From Orientallactaga sibirica (taxonomy: Eukaryota; Chordata; Mammalia; Rodentia; Dipodidae): DNA of 64,000 bases. The position numbers and the translations under genes are program-made. Location of the stretch: contig JAEOAD010000048.1 in the NCBI GenBank assembly GCA_036365145.1, forward strand, positions 12,100,501-12,164,500. Reading direction: 5' to 3'. Under the pieces are notes generated by a model. It did not search any database. It had not been told where the DNA came from and saw only the letters and a program-made list of their open reading frames with translations. Positions 47,251-59,514 of the stretch are shown piece by piece (position 1 is the first letter of the stretch; the number at the start of each line of letters is the position of its first letter).

Positions 47251-47463
47251 AGAATTAACTCTTTGTTGAATATTTAATCCTGAAAAGCCTAGAATATTTT
47301 AAATATTTTTCAGAGTTGATTTTTGACTTTATAATTGGCAACACCAAGAGCCTGCTGCGTATATGTATAAATACACAATTCAAAATGATACAAGTAAGTT
47401 TAGGGTCATTTTTGAGAATTTTTAAAATTCAACCCTATTCCCAAGCAAAAAAATCATTAACAT

Positions 47464-47612
47464 TTTTTTTTAATCTCAAGGTAGGGTCTCACTCTAGCCC
47501 AGGCTGATCTGGAATTACTCTGTATTCTCAGGGTGGCCTTGAACTCACAGCCCTCCTCCTACCTCTGCCTCCCAAGTACTGGGATTAAAGATGTTCACCA
47601 CCATGCCCAGCA
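47464..47612 (-). mobile_element. B1-like SINE
   Basis: AAGGTAGGGTCTCACTCTAG start. Confidence 0.92.
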
Positions 47613-47664
47613 ACAATTTTTTTTAATGAAACTCAAGTCATTGACACAAATAGCAATTTTTATT

Positions 47665-47812
47665 TATTTATTTTGAAGTAAGGTCTCCCTGTAGCCAAAA
47701 CTGATCTAGAATTCAATATATAGTCTCAGGCTGGCCTTGAACTCACAATGATCCTCCCACCTCTTCCTCCCGAATGCTGGGATTAAAGGCGTGTGCCACC
47801 ACGCCTGGCTAA
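47665..47812 (-). mobile_element. B1-like SINE
   Basis: Flanks ATAGCAATTTTTATTT and AATAGCAATTTTTAAA form a target-site duplication. Confidence 0.93.
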
Positions 47813-48168
47813 TAGCAATTTTTAAAATCAAACCCTCACAGTACAGTCCACAGCAATGCTACTTTGATATGTACACTTTAATGAATTATGGCAGGAAAAT
47901 ATTAAGAGTGTTTATTTCCCACAATTTCATAATCACGTTTCTTTATGAGCAGAAGACTTTGTGTGGACAGTGAAAACACTGCACTTGACGATGTGAACGG
48001 TCTCCAGTCTGAGCTCAGGTGTAACAGGCAGCATTCGCCAGCATTTCATTGGGTCAGAGCATTTTATGGCTGCACGCAAACCAAGTTGCACTGAAGTCAT
48101 ACAGTGAGACATGGGTGAGCGTTCCCAGGACCATCTTGGATTCATCAGAGATTCATTTGATTTTGAGT

Positions 48169-48407
48169 TAATTTTTTTTTTGAGAGAGACACAGAGAGAG
48201 GGAGGGAGACAGATAGAGAATGGGCTCACCAGCAGCCTCTCAGCTGCTGTGAACGAAATCCAGGCGCATGCGCCCCTTGTGGGTAAGTGCAGCATTGCCC
48301 CCTTGCATCACTTTGCGTCTGGCTAAGCATGGGTCCTGGAGATTGGAACCAGCATTCTTAGGCTTAGCAGGCAGGCACCTTAACTGCTAAGCCATCTCTC
48401 CAGCCCT
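48169..48407 (-). mobile_element. B2-like SINE, long variant
   Basis: Flanks GATTTTGAGTTAATTTTTT and CTTTTGAGATAATTTTTT suggest a target-site duplication. Confidence 0.93.
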
Positions 48408-48409
48408 TT

Positions 48410-49810
48410 TGAGATAATTTTTTATGACTGTCCACATTCAGAAACATCTTAGTGCTGTCACATTTTTTTCTACCCCCACATTCAGTTTCGTGACCCCCAC
48501 CGTTTAAACAGCTGTGTGTTTGTGTACTTACTGGGTCAATGACTTCATGTTCTTGGAACTACCTGGTAACTAGACACACGACAGTGTTTAGTGACTACTA
48601 AATGGCTCCCGATTAAGACATAGCTATCACTCACTCTTGTGGAAACAGGAAATACACATTGGAGACTACTAAGAACATGTTTAAAAAGTAATTTACAACT
48701 GTCCCTTATCCTGAAAGGAGTCATTCTAATATAGGGCCTGACGTGGACAGTGAAGTATGTGGCCAAGGAGGAGTTTATCAAAGGAGACTGCGTGATCATA
48801 ACATTAATGATTACAAAGAAATTGTGAGTGTGTGCGTGTGCGTGTGTGAACAACATCTTTAAAATGAAGCATTAAACTAGAATTTTCTGATGGTTAGAGT
48901 TGCAACCACACAACGGAGAAATATAACACATTTTAGACTCAAATTTTAAAGGAATGAATGGTGGAACGCATTAGGAGGCGCAAACTTCTGTCGATGTTAT
49001 TAAAAGGAATGAGTCTAAATTTGGATTTAGTAGTGGCATCTAAATTAAGAAAGTAACACCCAATAACAGATTAACTGTCTGGAAATGGTAAGGCTAATTA
49101 ACATAGCATAATTTAAAAGAAGTATATTTTTAAAACAGAGCAGCGAGTGTATAGAATTTTAAAAGTGAGTTCTTACTAATGTCTTACATTCGTCTCATCT
49201 GAGAGAAGCTGAAATGTGGGGTGGGCACCAAATGAGCCAGAAGAGGCCTTTGTCACTTCCCTCTGGGACCCTTCTTCTGTAGGCTCCAGTCTCCGTGTCT
49301 GTAAAATAAGTGCACTACTGTTCGTCCCCCTGGGTCACAGTGAGGCACAGAACTCCCAACAGCGTATCAGGACTAACCCACAAAAACAAAGATATTCCTG
49401 TTTTGTCTGACTGGTGTCCTAGAGCTTCATTTTTCACAAGTTCTCACTTCCGTATCAGCATGTATTTTTCGAGTGTGTCTGTCCACATGATTGTGAGCGG
49501 TGTAGCCCTATTCCTGCCTTTGAAGTTGGGTTCACAGAGGCAACCTCTTTAAATGTCAATTATTGTTGCTTGTTTTTTCTTTCTTTCTCCTTTCAACACA
49601 TACTGCTTGTGCATTGCTGTACGGTGACAATGAGGACAAGGCCCCTGTGTATGACAGGAGCTTGGGGACAGCTTCCTGGAAGAAGAGACGCCTGGGCTGA
49701 GTCCATCAGGATGTGTGGAGTCAACCAGGTGGAAGAACAAGAGGAAGTGATGTGGGGAGAACAAGAGTGTGAGGATCATGGAGCCCACCCAGAGATGCTG
49801 TAGAATTTAG
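48410..49810. other. Unique intergenic DNA between MEDAG and TEX26
   Basis: 1.4 kb without recognisable repeat or gene; a (TG)-rich stretch is at 48826-48848. Confidence 0.35.
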
Positions 49811-49821
49811 AGCTTCCCTGC

Positions 49822-49932
49822 TATGACCTGCAATTCACTTTGTAGTCTCAGGGTGGCCTCGAACTCACGGTGATCCTCCTACCTCTGCCTCCAGAGGTCT
49901 GGGATTAAAGGTGTGTGCCACCATGACTGGCT
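49822..49932 (-). mobile_element. B1-like SINE, truncated
   Basis: Starts at GACCTGCAATTCACTTTG and ends in CACCATGACTGGCTT. Confidence 0.88.
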
Positions 49933-49984
49933 TGTGAAGAAGGAAGGAGAGACTAGATGGTGGGGAGAACAGCCCTGTGGGCCA

Positions 49985-50150
49985 GGGGAGAGAGAGAGAA
50001 TAAGCAGGTCAGGGCCTCCTGCCACTGCAAACGAACTCCAAAAGCATGTGCCAGCTTGTGAATCTGGCTTACGTGGGTACTAAGGAATCAAATCTGAGTC
50101 CTCAAGCTTCTCAGGCAAGTGCCTTAATCACTAAGCCATCTCTGCAGCCC
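49985..50150 (-). mobile_element. B2-like SINE
   Basis: Short GA start; CTAAGCCATCTCTGCAGCCC end. Confidence 0.88.
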
Positions 50151-50154
50151 CATT

Positions 50155-50357
50155 TTTTAAAAATGTTATTTATTAGAGAGCAAAAGAAGCAGATAGATAG
50201 AATTGGATGTGCCAGGGCCTCCTGCCACTGCAAATAAACTCCAGACACATATACCACTTTGTACATCTGGCTTTATGTGGGTATTGGGGAATTGAACCCA
50301 GGCCATCAGGATTTGTAAGTAAGCATCTTTAACCACTGAGCAATCTCCCCAGGCCTG
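50155..50357 (-). mobile_element. B2-like SINE, divergent
   Basis: Tandem with the previous element; ends GAGCAATCTCCCCAGGCC. Confidence 0.85.
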
Positions 50358-50538
50358 CCTCCAGTGTGTTTTGATTGCTTCCTACTTAGTCACCAGCTGG
50401 TAGAGCCTTTGGGAGGTGGGGCCTTGCTGGAGGTGGTATGTCACTGAGGGAGGAACTAGAGGCTGATTAGCCCTACCCACGGTCTGTTCAGATATAGCTG
50501 CTAGCTGGCTCTTGCATCTTCCTTGGTCCCCCTTTCTC

Positions 50539-50542
<4 letters not shown>

Positions 50543-50592
<50 letters not shown>
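50543..50592. repeat. (TC)n microsatellite
   Basis: About 25 uninterrupted TC units inside the LTR. Confidence 0.95.
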
Positions 50593-50597
<5 letters not shown>

Positions 50598-50675
50598 CCG
50601 GTGTATGAAGATGTGAGCCACTTACCATGCATTCTCCATCATGCTGAAATTTCTCCTCAAAACTATTAGCCTAGG

Positions 50676-50868
50676 GCTGAAGAAAATGGCTTAGCAGTTA
50701 AGGCGTTTGCCTGAAAAGGTAAAGGACCCCGGTTTGATTCTCTAGACCCACAAAAGCCAGATGCACAAGGAGGCGCATGCATCTAAAGTTCATTTGCAGT
50801 GGCTGGGGACCCTGGCATGCCCATTTTCTCTCTCTCCCAAATAAATAAACAAATAAAATATATTTCTT
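50676..50868 (+). mobile_element. B2-like SINE nested in LTR
   Basis: Target-site duplication AACTATTAGCCTAG / ACCTATTAGCCTAA. Confidence 0.93.
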
Positions 50869-51179
50869 AAAAACCTATTAGCCTAAAATAAACCCTTTTC
50901 TCCCATATGCTGCTTCTGGTAGGGTGTATCGTCCCAGCAGCGAGAAGGTAACAGGCACAGTGAGCGAGTCAGGTAGGGTTGAGCTTCTAAACTGTCTACC
51001 CCTCCACATGTAATCCACACAGATGGAAACAGACCGGCTTAGACCCTTGCAAGGGCAGCCTTGGCATCGTCACTGGGAAGTCTTAGTGGCTCAGGTCCCA
51101 CCTGGAGTTGCATGTTCACTAGAAAGACTCCAGAAGGTTCCTTAGTGCATGCAAATTTGACAAGCACTGCTCTGGCATG

Positions 51180-51525
51180 GTAGTTTGAATGCAGGTTCCC
51201 CATAGACTCGGGTGTTTCATTAAAGCTTGTAACTTGAGTCTCCAGCTGCCTGGTTGAAGATCCTGGAGTCCAGCCCCATGGTGTGTTTGGGGTCAGACTT
51301 AATATCCAGTCCAAAGTTATAGAGGGAGGTCTGAGCTCTGGTGGGCTTGTGTGTTTGTCTACTGGTGCTGGTGTTTTGCTTGCTGTAGTTTTTCTCTCTA
51401 CTTGGATGTATGGAAGCAGCTTCTTCCGCCACTGATAGAACTTCCCCTGTATGCTTTTTTTTTCCTCATAAACTGTGTCTGGTTTGGGGTGCTCATCCAA
51501 GCAATATGAAGCTGACTACCACATC
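51180..51525 (+). mobile_element. MaLR-type solo LTR
   Basis: Starts TGGTAGTTTGAATGCAGG and ends GAAGCTGACTACCACA. The 153-codon antisense frame over it is chance. Confidence 0.7.
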
Positions 51526-51785
51526 TGGTAATACAGAAGGCATGGCCGCCTTCTGAATGGGAGTAGGAAAGAGTTCAAGGAGCTGGCCAGTGAAACACAG
51601 AGACAAGCCCGCAGGCGCTGCTTCTGACAGTCCAGAAGAGGCCAAAACCAGTCTAAGGCGATGACTAGCTCCTCTGGTTGCCAAGATAATGTTCTCTGCC
51701 TTGCTTCTCACATTCCAATGATAGATTATTGTTGTGCACTGTTGTGTTTACTGCAAGCAATTTCAAGTTAAAAAAATGGAATGTT

Positions 51786-51980
51786 GGCTGGAGAGATTGC
51801 TTAGTGGTTAAGGTGCTTGCCTGCAATACCTAAGGACTCAGGCTCGATTCCCTAGTACCCACATAAGCCAGATTCACAAGGTGGTGCATGCATCTGGAGT
51901 TTGTTTGCAATGGTTGGAGGCCCTGGTGTGCCATTCTGTCTCTCTCTCTCAAATAAGTAAATTAAATTTTAAAAATTAAA
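51786..51980 (+). mobile_element. B2-like SINE
   Basis: Flanks AAAAAATGGAATGTT and AAAAATTAAATGTTA suggest a target-site duplication. Confidence 0.92.
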
Positions 51981-52044
51981 TGTTATTTTATCTCTTTATA
52001 GCTGGTTAATGAATTCATAAGACACTTTCTCAATTTCTATGATG

Positions 52045-52109
52045 TATTTCATTAGGATTCCAGAGAAACAAAGCCAATAGGCAGGAAATTATTCTTCTAG
52101 ATCTCTTGC

Positions 52110-52110
<1 letters not shown>
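52045..52110 (-). mobile_element. ERVL LTR end fragment
   Basis: ATTAGGATTCCAGAGAAACA and AGCCAATAGG are the reversed end of an ERVL LTR. Confidence 0.5.
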
Positions 52111-52111
<1 letters not shown>

Positions 52112-52156
<45 letters not shown>

Positions 52157-52157
52157 G
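52112..52157. repeat. (CTAT)n microsatellite
   Basis: About 11 CTAT units, then CT-rich DNA to 52195. Confidence 0.95.
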
Positions 52158-52224
52158 TCTTCCCTTCTTTCTTTCTCTCCTTCTCTCTCTCTTTATTGCC
52201 TTCTTAGAGTGTTAGGTTTCTTTT

Positions 52225-52765
52225 TGTTTTAGTTTTTTTAGACAGAGTCTTATGCATCCAAGTGTGGTAATTTGAATGGATGGCCCCCAATATACTCAGG
52301 ATTTTATTAAAATTTATAATTTAGATACTACAGCCCCTTGACTGGAAGAGATATCACTGTGGGTGAATCCTAGGGCCCAGCCCTAAGATGTGGGGGTAGA
52401 TTTGGAATTCCAGTCTAAAGACATCAACGTGCTTGAGCTTAGCTTGGAGTTCCTGAAGTATGCTTGTGTGTACTGGTGTTGGTGGCTTGCTTGTGGATTT
52501 TTCTCTCTCTGCTCGAACTTGTGAAAACAGGCCAGCTTCTTCTGCCACTACGAAACTTCCCCTGGATCTGTAAGCTTCAATAAGTATCCCCTCCTCTGTA
52601 TCCGTGTCTGATCTGGAAGTTCATCCCAGTGATCTGAAGATGACTACCACGGAATATTGCAGACTGGCCTCAAACTTGTGATGCAGCCAAGGATGATCTT
52701 GAACTCCTGATTCTCCCGCCTTTACCTCACGGGGGCTGGGATTACAGGTGTACCACCACACCCTG
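52225..52765 (-). mobile_element. Old B1-like SINE split by LTR
   Basis: TTTTAGACAGAGTCTTATG lies left of the LTR and CTGGGATTACAGGTGTACCACC right of it. Confidence 0.55.
52263..52655 (+). mobile_element. MaLR-type solo LTR
   Basis: TGTGGTAATTTGAATGGATG start and GAAGATGACTACCACGG end; same family as the LTR at 51180. Confidence 0.7.
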
Positions 52766-52769
52766 CTCT

Positions 52770-53620
52770 AGAATTTTGTTTTAAGGAATCACAGCACATA
52801 TAGTTGTGGTTATTGGCAAGGCCAAAATTTAGAGTTGAGCCGGTGGATTGAAACCCACGCTGAAGCTGGAAACTGAAGGTGTTCAAGCCCTCAGCTGACT
52901 GGCCTGAGGCCCAGCCACGTTTCAGAGGAAACTCTACCTCTCTATTTAAATGTTCATCTCATTCTTCACAGAAACACCCGGAACGACATTTGATCAAATA
53001 TCTGCACTCCATGGGCCAGCCAGTGTTGACACATGACACTGGCCATCACAGACTTGGATCTTGCCGAGGCATTCAGGATCACAGCTGTCACTAAGAGGCC
53101 TGGTGCACATGTAGCCTCAGAATAAGGACTTTCCTCGTATTGGAATTTTCAGAGAGAAAATTCTAGATTCTCTATTAGGATGGCTCAGGTTAAAGAAGAT
53201 AAAATTCCAAGGTTTGTTTCCAAATAAAACCGTGACAGCCAGATCAGTCTGTGGATTCTACCAGGCCTTTACTGGTCTTTCTCAAGTGAGACTTCCTGGG
53301 CCATCCCTGTTCTCTCTTGGTGCTGGTGTTTTTCCCTCCCCTGAGCTCTTAAGGAGGAAGCCATCTGGGCTAGCCATAGGGGAAATGCCACTGCTCTTCC
53401 TTCTCGGTTGTCCACGCCGGCCTATGCAAGGAGCGGTTAGCCGGTGGGATAACTCATTACTGCTCTGCTTTGACACCACGTACAGCCAAAGAAACGCCGC
53501 CACTGCTTAAAGCACTTTTGAAATTATTTAGAAGCTCTTCTTCAGTAATGAATGCATGTATTCTTTTGAGTTTCTCCGATTGGGACAAAACTTTGCTTTT
53601 TAAGAATAGATTGGATATTT
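52770..53620. other. Unique intergenic DNA
   Basis: No repeat or exon recognised; opposite-strand frames of 98 and 73 codons lack support. Confidence 0.35.
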
Positions 53621-53621
53621 A

Positions 53622-53759
53622 AGCCGGGGTGGTGGCACATACCTTTAGTCCCAGCAGTTGAGAAGCTAAGTTAGGAGGATTGCCATAAGTTCAAGGCCAG
53701 TTGGGGCTACAGATTGAGTTCCAGGTCAGTCTGGGCTACAGTGAGGCTTTTCCTCAATA

Positions 53760-53772
<13 letters not shown>
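53622..53772 (+). mobile_element. Divergent B1-like SINE
   Basis: AGCCGGGGTGGTGGCACATACC start and CCAGGTCAGTCTGGGCTAC end; GA-rich tail. Confidence 0.82.
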
Positions 53773-53790
<18 letters not shown>

Positions 53791-53829
53791 AAGAAAATGA
53801 AGGAAGGAAAAGAAAAAAGGAAACCAAAG

Positions 53830-54460
53830 GAAAAAAAAATAACCTGGATATTTAAAACAGTAAGCATGCATTCAAGGTGGTAATTAACAGAGATGATCAA
53901 GTTGGGCAATATTATCCTTTAGCTGAAAATCAAATTGTAATCAGGTAATGAGCAAAGCAACCCCTCGTTCTGAAAATGATTTCTTGTCTTGCATTCTTAT
54001 TGGAATAAATTAATAGCTCCAAGGTCACCAACAGTTTGCATAAATCAATCACTTGGATAAATCAAACATTTATTTTAAAGCTAAATTTTAAGTGCTATAC
54101 TTTATTATTTATTGTTAACACTGGATTACAGAGGTGTCTGATATTTCCCTGTTTGAATTTGCTCTTATGAACTAGTACATACATACGTACATATGTGTTT
54201 GCATGTGCTGAGGATTGAACCCAGGACCTCACGCATGTTAACTATGTGCTCTATCAGTGAGCTCTATGCCCTTGTCTCTTTGCTTGTTTGGTGAGATTGG
54301 AAGCGCTTTCAAAGCAAGAGCCATGTTTAGGCTCCATTATATCCCAGCACCCATCTTAGTACATGGCACGTGGTAGACCCTCAAGCACTATGTACCGAAT
54401 GAGCAAATGAATGAATGGGGAAAATGAACAAATTGCTTAGGTCTTTGTAGAGTTTCTTAA
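53830..54460. other. AT-rich unique intergenic DNA
   Basis: Includes an ID-like fragment (GAGGATTGAACCCAGGACC) at about 54206-54285. Confidence 0.4.
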
Positions 54461-54461
54461 A

Positions 54462-55062
54462 CTGTTTCTGTTGCTATAACAGAATACCTAAGGCTCGGTA
54501 ATTTCTAGAGAACAGAGGTCTACATTGCTACTGAAGTCCAAGAACACAGTTCTGGCATCTTCTTGGCTCCTAGTGAGGGGCTCCTGCTAGCTGGGGCCAT
54601 GCAGAAGGCTGGGTTGACAAGAGCATTGCAATGAGAGAGAGAGAGAGAACCAGGTTGCAATCTTGTGTTCCTCTTCCTCTATTTATAAAACCACTAATGC
54701 CCTCACAAAGGCTCTATCCTCTAGACTCCATCTAAACCGTGTTAGCTCCCAAAAGCCCACCTGGAAATGCCATTAACATATGAATTTCGGGGCTGGAAAG
54801 ATGGTTTAAGGTGCTTGCCAGCAAAGCCTAATAACCTGGGAACATTTCCCAAGTCCCCATGTAAAGCCACATGTACATGGCACATGTGTCTGGAGTTCAT
54901 TTGAAATGGTTAGAGGTCCTGGCACACCCATTCTCTCTCTCTCTCTCTCTCTCTCTGTTTACAAATAAAATAAAAGATTAAAAATAAAACCACAGACGAC
55001 TTTAAGGACCAAGTGTCTTCATGAGCTTTGATGGGGACAAACCGCAGCCAAACCATACAGTC
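54462..55062 (-). mobile_element. MaLR-type LTR (MST-like) with nested SINE
   Basis: CTGTTGCTATAACAGAATACC at one end and CCGCAGCCAAACCATACAG at the other are the reversed ends of MST/THE1-type LTRs. Confidence 0.68.
54789..54985 (+). mobile_element. B2-like SINE nested in LTR
   Basis: The head has a short deletion around the A box (GATGGTTTAAGGTG). Confidence 0.9.
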
Positions 55063-55407
55063 GCGCTCACATTTCTGTTGCTCCTAAGCTGCTGCCTGCT
55101 CAAGGTGGAGACTTCCTTTATCCAGGATGGTCTGCCCTAAGGCTTGCCATCAACTTACAGGTTCCAACCTCACTTCTTTGAAATATTTGCTAATTAAATA
55201 AATGCAACACAGTGCTTGTTTGTTTCACTGTGGACAGCTGACAAGGCATTGTTTTGTGATTATTGAATGAGTGATGCATTCAGTTCAGAATCAATTAATA
55301 AAAGAGGTTTCAGTGATGAAAGAAATCTCCCAGATCTTTAGCCCATCCCCGGGTATTTGCTGATGGATGTTCTCACATAAATCACAAAACAAAACAAACA
55401 ATTGTTG

Positions 55408-55575
55408 GGACTGGAGAGATGGCTCAGCGGTTAAGGCACATGCCTGCAAAGCCAAATGACCTGGGTTCGATTCCCCGGTACCCACATAAAGCTAGATGCA
55501 CAAAGTGGTGCATGCATCTGGACTTCATTTGCACTCATATTCTTTCTCTCTCTCCTTGCAAAAAAAAAAAAGAAA
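55408..55575 (+). mobile_element. B2-like SINE, 3' deleted
   Basis: The GCAGTGGCTGGAGGCC part is missing. Confidence 0.88.
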
Positions 55576-55639
55576 ATTTTTTAAGTTGTCAATTTTGTGA
55601 ATAAAAATTTTATTTCCTTTCAGATGAATTTAATTGTTT

Positions 55640-55840
55640 CTTTTTAAAATTTTTTATTTAGTTTTTTTATTTATGAGAGAGAAAGAGAGAATGGGCATGC
55701 CAGGGCCTCTAACCACTGCAACCCAACTCCAGACACACGTATCATCACGTGCATCTGGTTTATGCGGGTTCTGGGTTGTTGAACCTGGGTCCTTAGGCTT
55801 CAAAGGCATGCGCCTTAGCCACTAAGCCATCTCTCCAGCC
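55640..55840 (-). mobile_element. B2-like SINE
   Basis: Target-site duplication ATGAATTTAATTRTT at 55624 and 55842. Confidence 0.95.
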
Positions 55841-56359
55841 CATGAATTTAATTATTGATATCCACCTAAGGTTTGTTTATACTGCTATAAAAGCTTGTTA
55901 ATATTCTTCATTATTATTTTTACTGAACTTAGTAATACCTGCTTGCCCTCTTATGATTGAGAAGCATTTCTCCTGGGAGATCAGTGTCAAATTTTGTTTC
56001 TTTTCTCCAAATACTCCCTGGCTCTGCTCCTTCGAAGGCTCTCCAAAAAAGGAAGTGGTTGTGAAAGCCACAGTTCTTGTACTTCAGTAAATTACAAGGT
56101 ACATACCCCAACCACAAACCACAGGGGACGAATCCCACATAGCCTTGGTCACAAATTTAATCGATACTGGGTTGAATACTAAGAAAAAGTTTTAATTGTG
56201 CAAATATATTACCTGATGTTTCAAATGTAAATGGCAGGTCCATTAGTACTCTTATCCAACTGTGTAACACAGGAATACTTTTTTTTTAAGATAGAAAAAC
56301 GACAGCTCCTGTAAATATTCCTTGTTAAGGTATATAGCATGATTCACTTGTGCAAATTT

Positions 56360-56500
56360 GAGGGCTAGAGATTAGAGATGGGATCTCATGTGTCCCATCA
56401 TGGCCTTGAACTCACTACGTAGGCAAGAATGATCTTGAGCTCCTGATTCTTCTGTCTCCGCCTCTCATATGCTGGGGTTAAATGTGCACCATGTCCACAC
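56360..56500 (-). mobile_element. Degenerate B1-like SINE
   Basis: GCCTTGAACTCACTACGTAGG and ATGCTGGGGTTAAATGTGC. Confidence 0.5.
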
Positions 56501-57349
56501 ATTCATGCAAAAATTTACGTGCAGATAATTCTTCCATTTAGCTGTGAAGTGAAAGGTGTATGGAGTTGCCGCTGTAACAGTAACACAGCTTCCTTCAATT
56601 TTTCATTTCAGGTTCAGATTGCTAAAAGCTTACGTTAAATGCCCAACTCACACAGCATGCCTGCAGTTTAGAGCACACTGCCCCCTGTACATTACTGTCC
56701 CCACCACTAGGCTCACATTTCAGGCAGTGGGGGCTCTGTCCCAGCAGCCTGGTGGATCCTATAACGGGTAGATAGTACCTTAAATGTTTCATGTAAGGTT
56801 TCACACAGCCAGGATGAAAACTGGACTTATCTCCCAGTGAAAGATGGCATGGACTTTGCCTAGCACACTTGCAAGAGAAGAGTTGTCAATCCCAGGCTTA
56901 CTGGGATTAGAGACAAACAAGTATGTCAGGAGAGGGACAAACTGTGACCCATGAAGCACCAGGAGGTTGACATCTAAGTCAGGTGACTCCCACAGATGCT
57001 GCCAGGAAACCTCTCGGTGCCAGAGTACTGAGTAAAGTTCAGGGTGGAGGGACCCTCCCTGGGGATCCCTCAATCTCCTAAGAGAAGTGTTCAAAGTAGA
57101 GGGCATTCCACCTCATGCCATAGGGCCAAGGCTCTTCCAGCCTGGTACCCCTAACCTTGGAAGCTACAGTGGGTCTGCCAGGGCAGCAGACCCAGGGAAG
57201 CAGAAGACAGAAGCCCTCCATAGAACCGTGGAGGAGCCGGAGCTGTCAAGGGGGTGGAAGTGCCTGCCTCCCGCCACCTCTCGCCCCTTCAACCTGCCAT
57301 CTGCCACAGGCCTGATATGAAAGGGTCACAGCTAGAATGTTCCATCCAG
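56501..57349 (-). other. Probable MEDAG 3' UTR and flank
   Basis: Repeat-free DNA directly after the MEDAG stop codon. The end of the transcript is not determined. Confidence 0.45.
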
Positions 57350-57607
<258 letters not shown>

Positions 57608-57764
57608 CTAACTGGAGATGTGCCGCTTTGTGCTTATCCCTGTGGCATGATCGTCCCTGCTATCCTGCAGGCTGGGGGTGCGCCCGTGAGCTCCTTGTGC
57701 TCTTTCTCGCCTGATGGCCCGCATGTGGAGATGCTCAGCCGTCAGGGCCTGATTGCTTGTTTTC

Positions 57765-57838
57765 AGTGCCAAGGTTTGAACCCAGGGCCTCACACATGCT
57801 AGACAAGTACTCTACCACCGAGCTACACTCCCAGCTAG
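57765..57838 (-). mobile_element. ID-like SINE fragment in MEDAG intron
   Basis: TTTGAACCCAGGGCCTCAC and ACCGAGCTACACTCCCAGC. Confidence 0.6.
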
Positions 57839-57876
57839 AGGTGAGATGCTGAAGGAGATAGAAATGGGTTAACAGG

Positions 57877-58100
57877 AGCTGGAAAGATGGCTTAGTGGTT
57901 AAGGCACAAGCCTGCGAAGCCTAAGGACCCAGGTTTGATTCTCCAGGTCCCATGTAAGCCGGATGCATAAGGGGGTGCATGCGTCTGGAGTTCGTTTGCA
58001 GTGGCTGGAGGCCCTGGCGTGCCCATTCTCACTTTCTCTCTATCTCTCTCCTTCTCTCTGTCTCTAATAAAAAAATAAAAATAAATCTTAAAAAAAAAAA
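57877..58100 (+). mobile_element. B2-like SINE
   Basis: Flanks ATGGGTTAACAG and CTGGATTAACAG form a target-site duplication. Confidence 0.94.
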
Positions 58101-58499
58101 GAACTGGATTAACAGTGTTGGTGAGCCCCTGCTCTGCGCATGGGTCAGATGCCAGGCTCAGTCCACCAGCAACAGGCATGCCTTGGCTGTGCTTCTGTGG
58201 CTGGCTGCCCCCCAGGAATGGCCCTGCTCCACTGCTCTAGAGCTGAAGGTATCCAGGCCTGGCTCAGGGAAACTTTCCAGGAAGTGTAGCCATCCTCACT
58301 CATGTCTCGGGGACTCCAGATGACAGTGAACACCCTAAACAAGGTACAGGGCAGAAAGTGAGCCCCAGTGAAAACGGAAAACTCCCATAGAGCAAGTGTA
58401 ACTCTGCCGCAACCGGGGGTGGGGATCCCCCTTACCAGCAGGGGGAGTTAGTTGATCCGTGCCTCTGCAATGGAGAGGGCACAGGGGCATCTGTGACTA

Positions 58500-58780
58500 A
58501 CTCCAGAGAGAGAAAGTGAAGGCAACATGGAGAAGAGGAAGGAAGAAGGAGGGAAGGGGGGGAGAGATGGAGTAAAACAGACAAGGGACTAAGATGGAGC
58601 AGAGAGAGAGAAATTCAGAAAAAGAGATGGAGAGAGACAGACTGACAGAGGAGGCAAGGGGTAAGGAGAGAGGAAAAAAGCAAGGGAGAGAAAAGAGTGG
58701 AGAGAGATGGAGATATAGAGACAAGAGACTGATATGGAGGGAGAGAGATTCAGATAAGAGAAGGAAAGAGAGGGACCACT
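58500..58780. repeat. Polypurine tract, about 280 bp
   Basis: The plus strand is mostly G and A with few C/T interruptions (GAGAGAGATGGAG units). It lies in the last MEDAG intron. Confidence 0.93.
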
Positions 58781-58807
58781 TTCTGAATAAGAAACAGCTG
58801 AGTACTC

Positions 58808-58980
58808 GCTGGGCGTGGTGGTGCATGCCTTTAATCCCAGCCCTCGGGAGGCAGAGGTAGGAGGATCGCAGTGAGTTCGAGGCCAGCCTGAGATTACATA
58901 GAGAATTCCAGGTCAGCCTGAACTAGAGTGAGACCCTACCTCGAAAAAACAAAAGAACAAAAAAAGAAAGAAAGAAAAGA
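58808..58980 (+). mobile_element. B1-like SINE
   Basis: Near-intact: CTGGGCGTGGTGGTGCATGCC start; AAAG tail. Flanks AACAGCTGAGTACTC and AACAGCTGGGTACACTC are a target-site duplication. Confidence 0.96.
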
Positions 58981-58984
58981 AACA

Positions 58985-59514
58985 GCTGGGTACACTCTTG
59001 CTGCACACACAGGAAGTAAGCCACTGTCTTTAAAACAATTGACAAAGCCTGCGTCTTACGCCTGCACTTCCAGTGCACTGCAGGTCCTAGGCTGACAGTA
59101 CAATCTACCATTGGTCACCAGAGTCCTGATTTACGAAGCTGCTCTCCAGCCCAGATTAGCCTGGGAAAGGAAAGAGGGAAAGAGAGAGAGAGAATGAGAA
59201 AGGCTCTGCAAAGGACACGTGATCCATGCCATCTGCCTGAGCCACGTGGATATCAAAACCAAGAACCTGCCATATGCCATGTGTAGTTTGCTAAATGAAA
59301 CCTTCACGGAGTTATTCTTACAGAGTCGGAGAGCTTTCACACGCTGTTAAAGATAGAGACCCTGACCACGTAGACTTCGCTCCCACAGGCTTCAGCACAC
59401 ATTCTGCCGTCCAGAACACACACGTAGTCTCAGGGAAGCAGCATTCTTCCATAATATGTAAAAGCCAATATGCTGAAGTGAGTACTAATATTCATTTAAA
59501 TTAATAATTTTCTA
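58985..59514. other. Unique MEDAG intron DNA
   Basis: No exon or repeat recognised. Confidence 0.35.

Larger units (their letters stand above)
50365..50968 (+). mobile_element. MT/MaLR-type solo LTR with nested SINE
   Basis: GGGAGGTGGGGCCTTGCTGG in the 5' half, AATAAACCCTTTTCTCCC and GTCCCAGCAGCGAGAAGGTA at the 3' end. Confidence 0.65.

Noticed and set aside
51039..51500. 153-codon minus-strand frame
   Set aside because: Antisense to a MaLR-type LTR.
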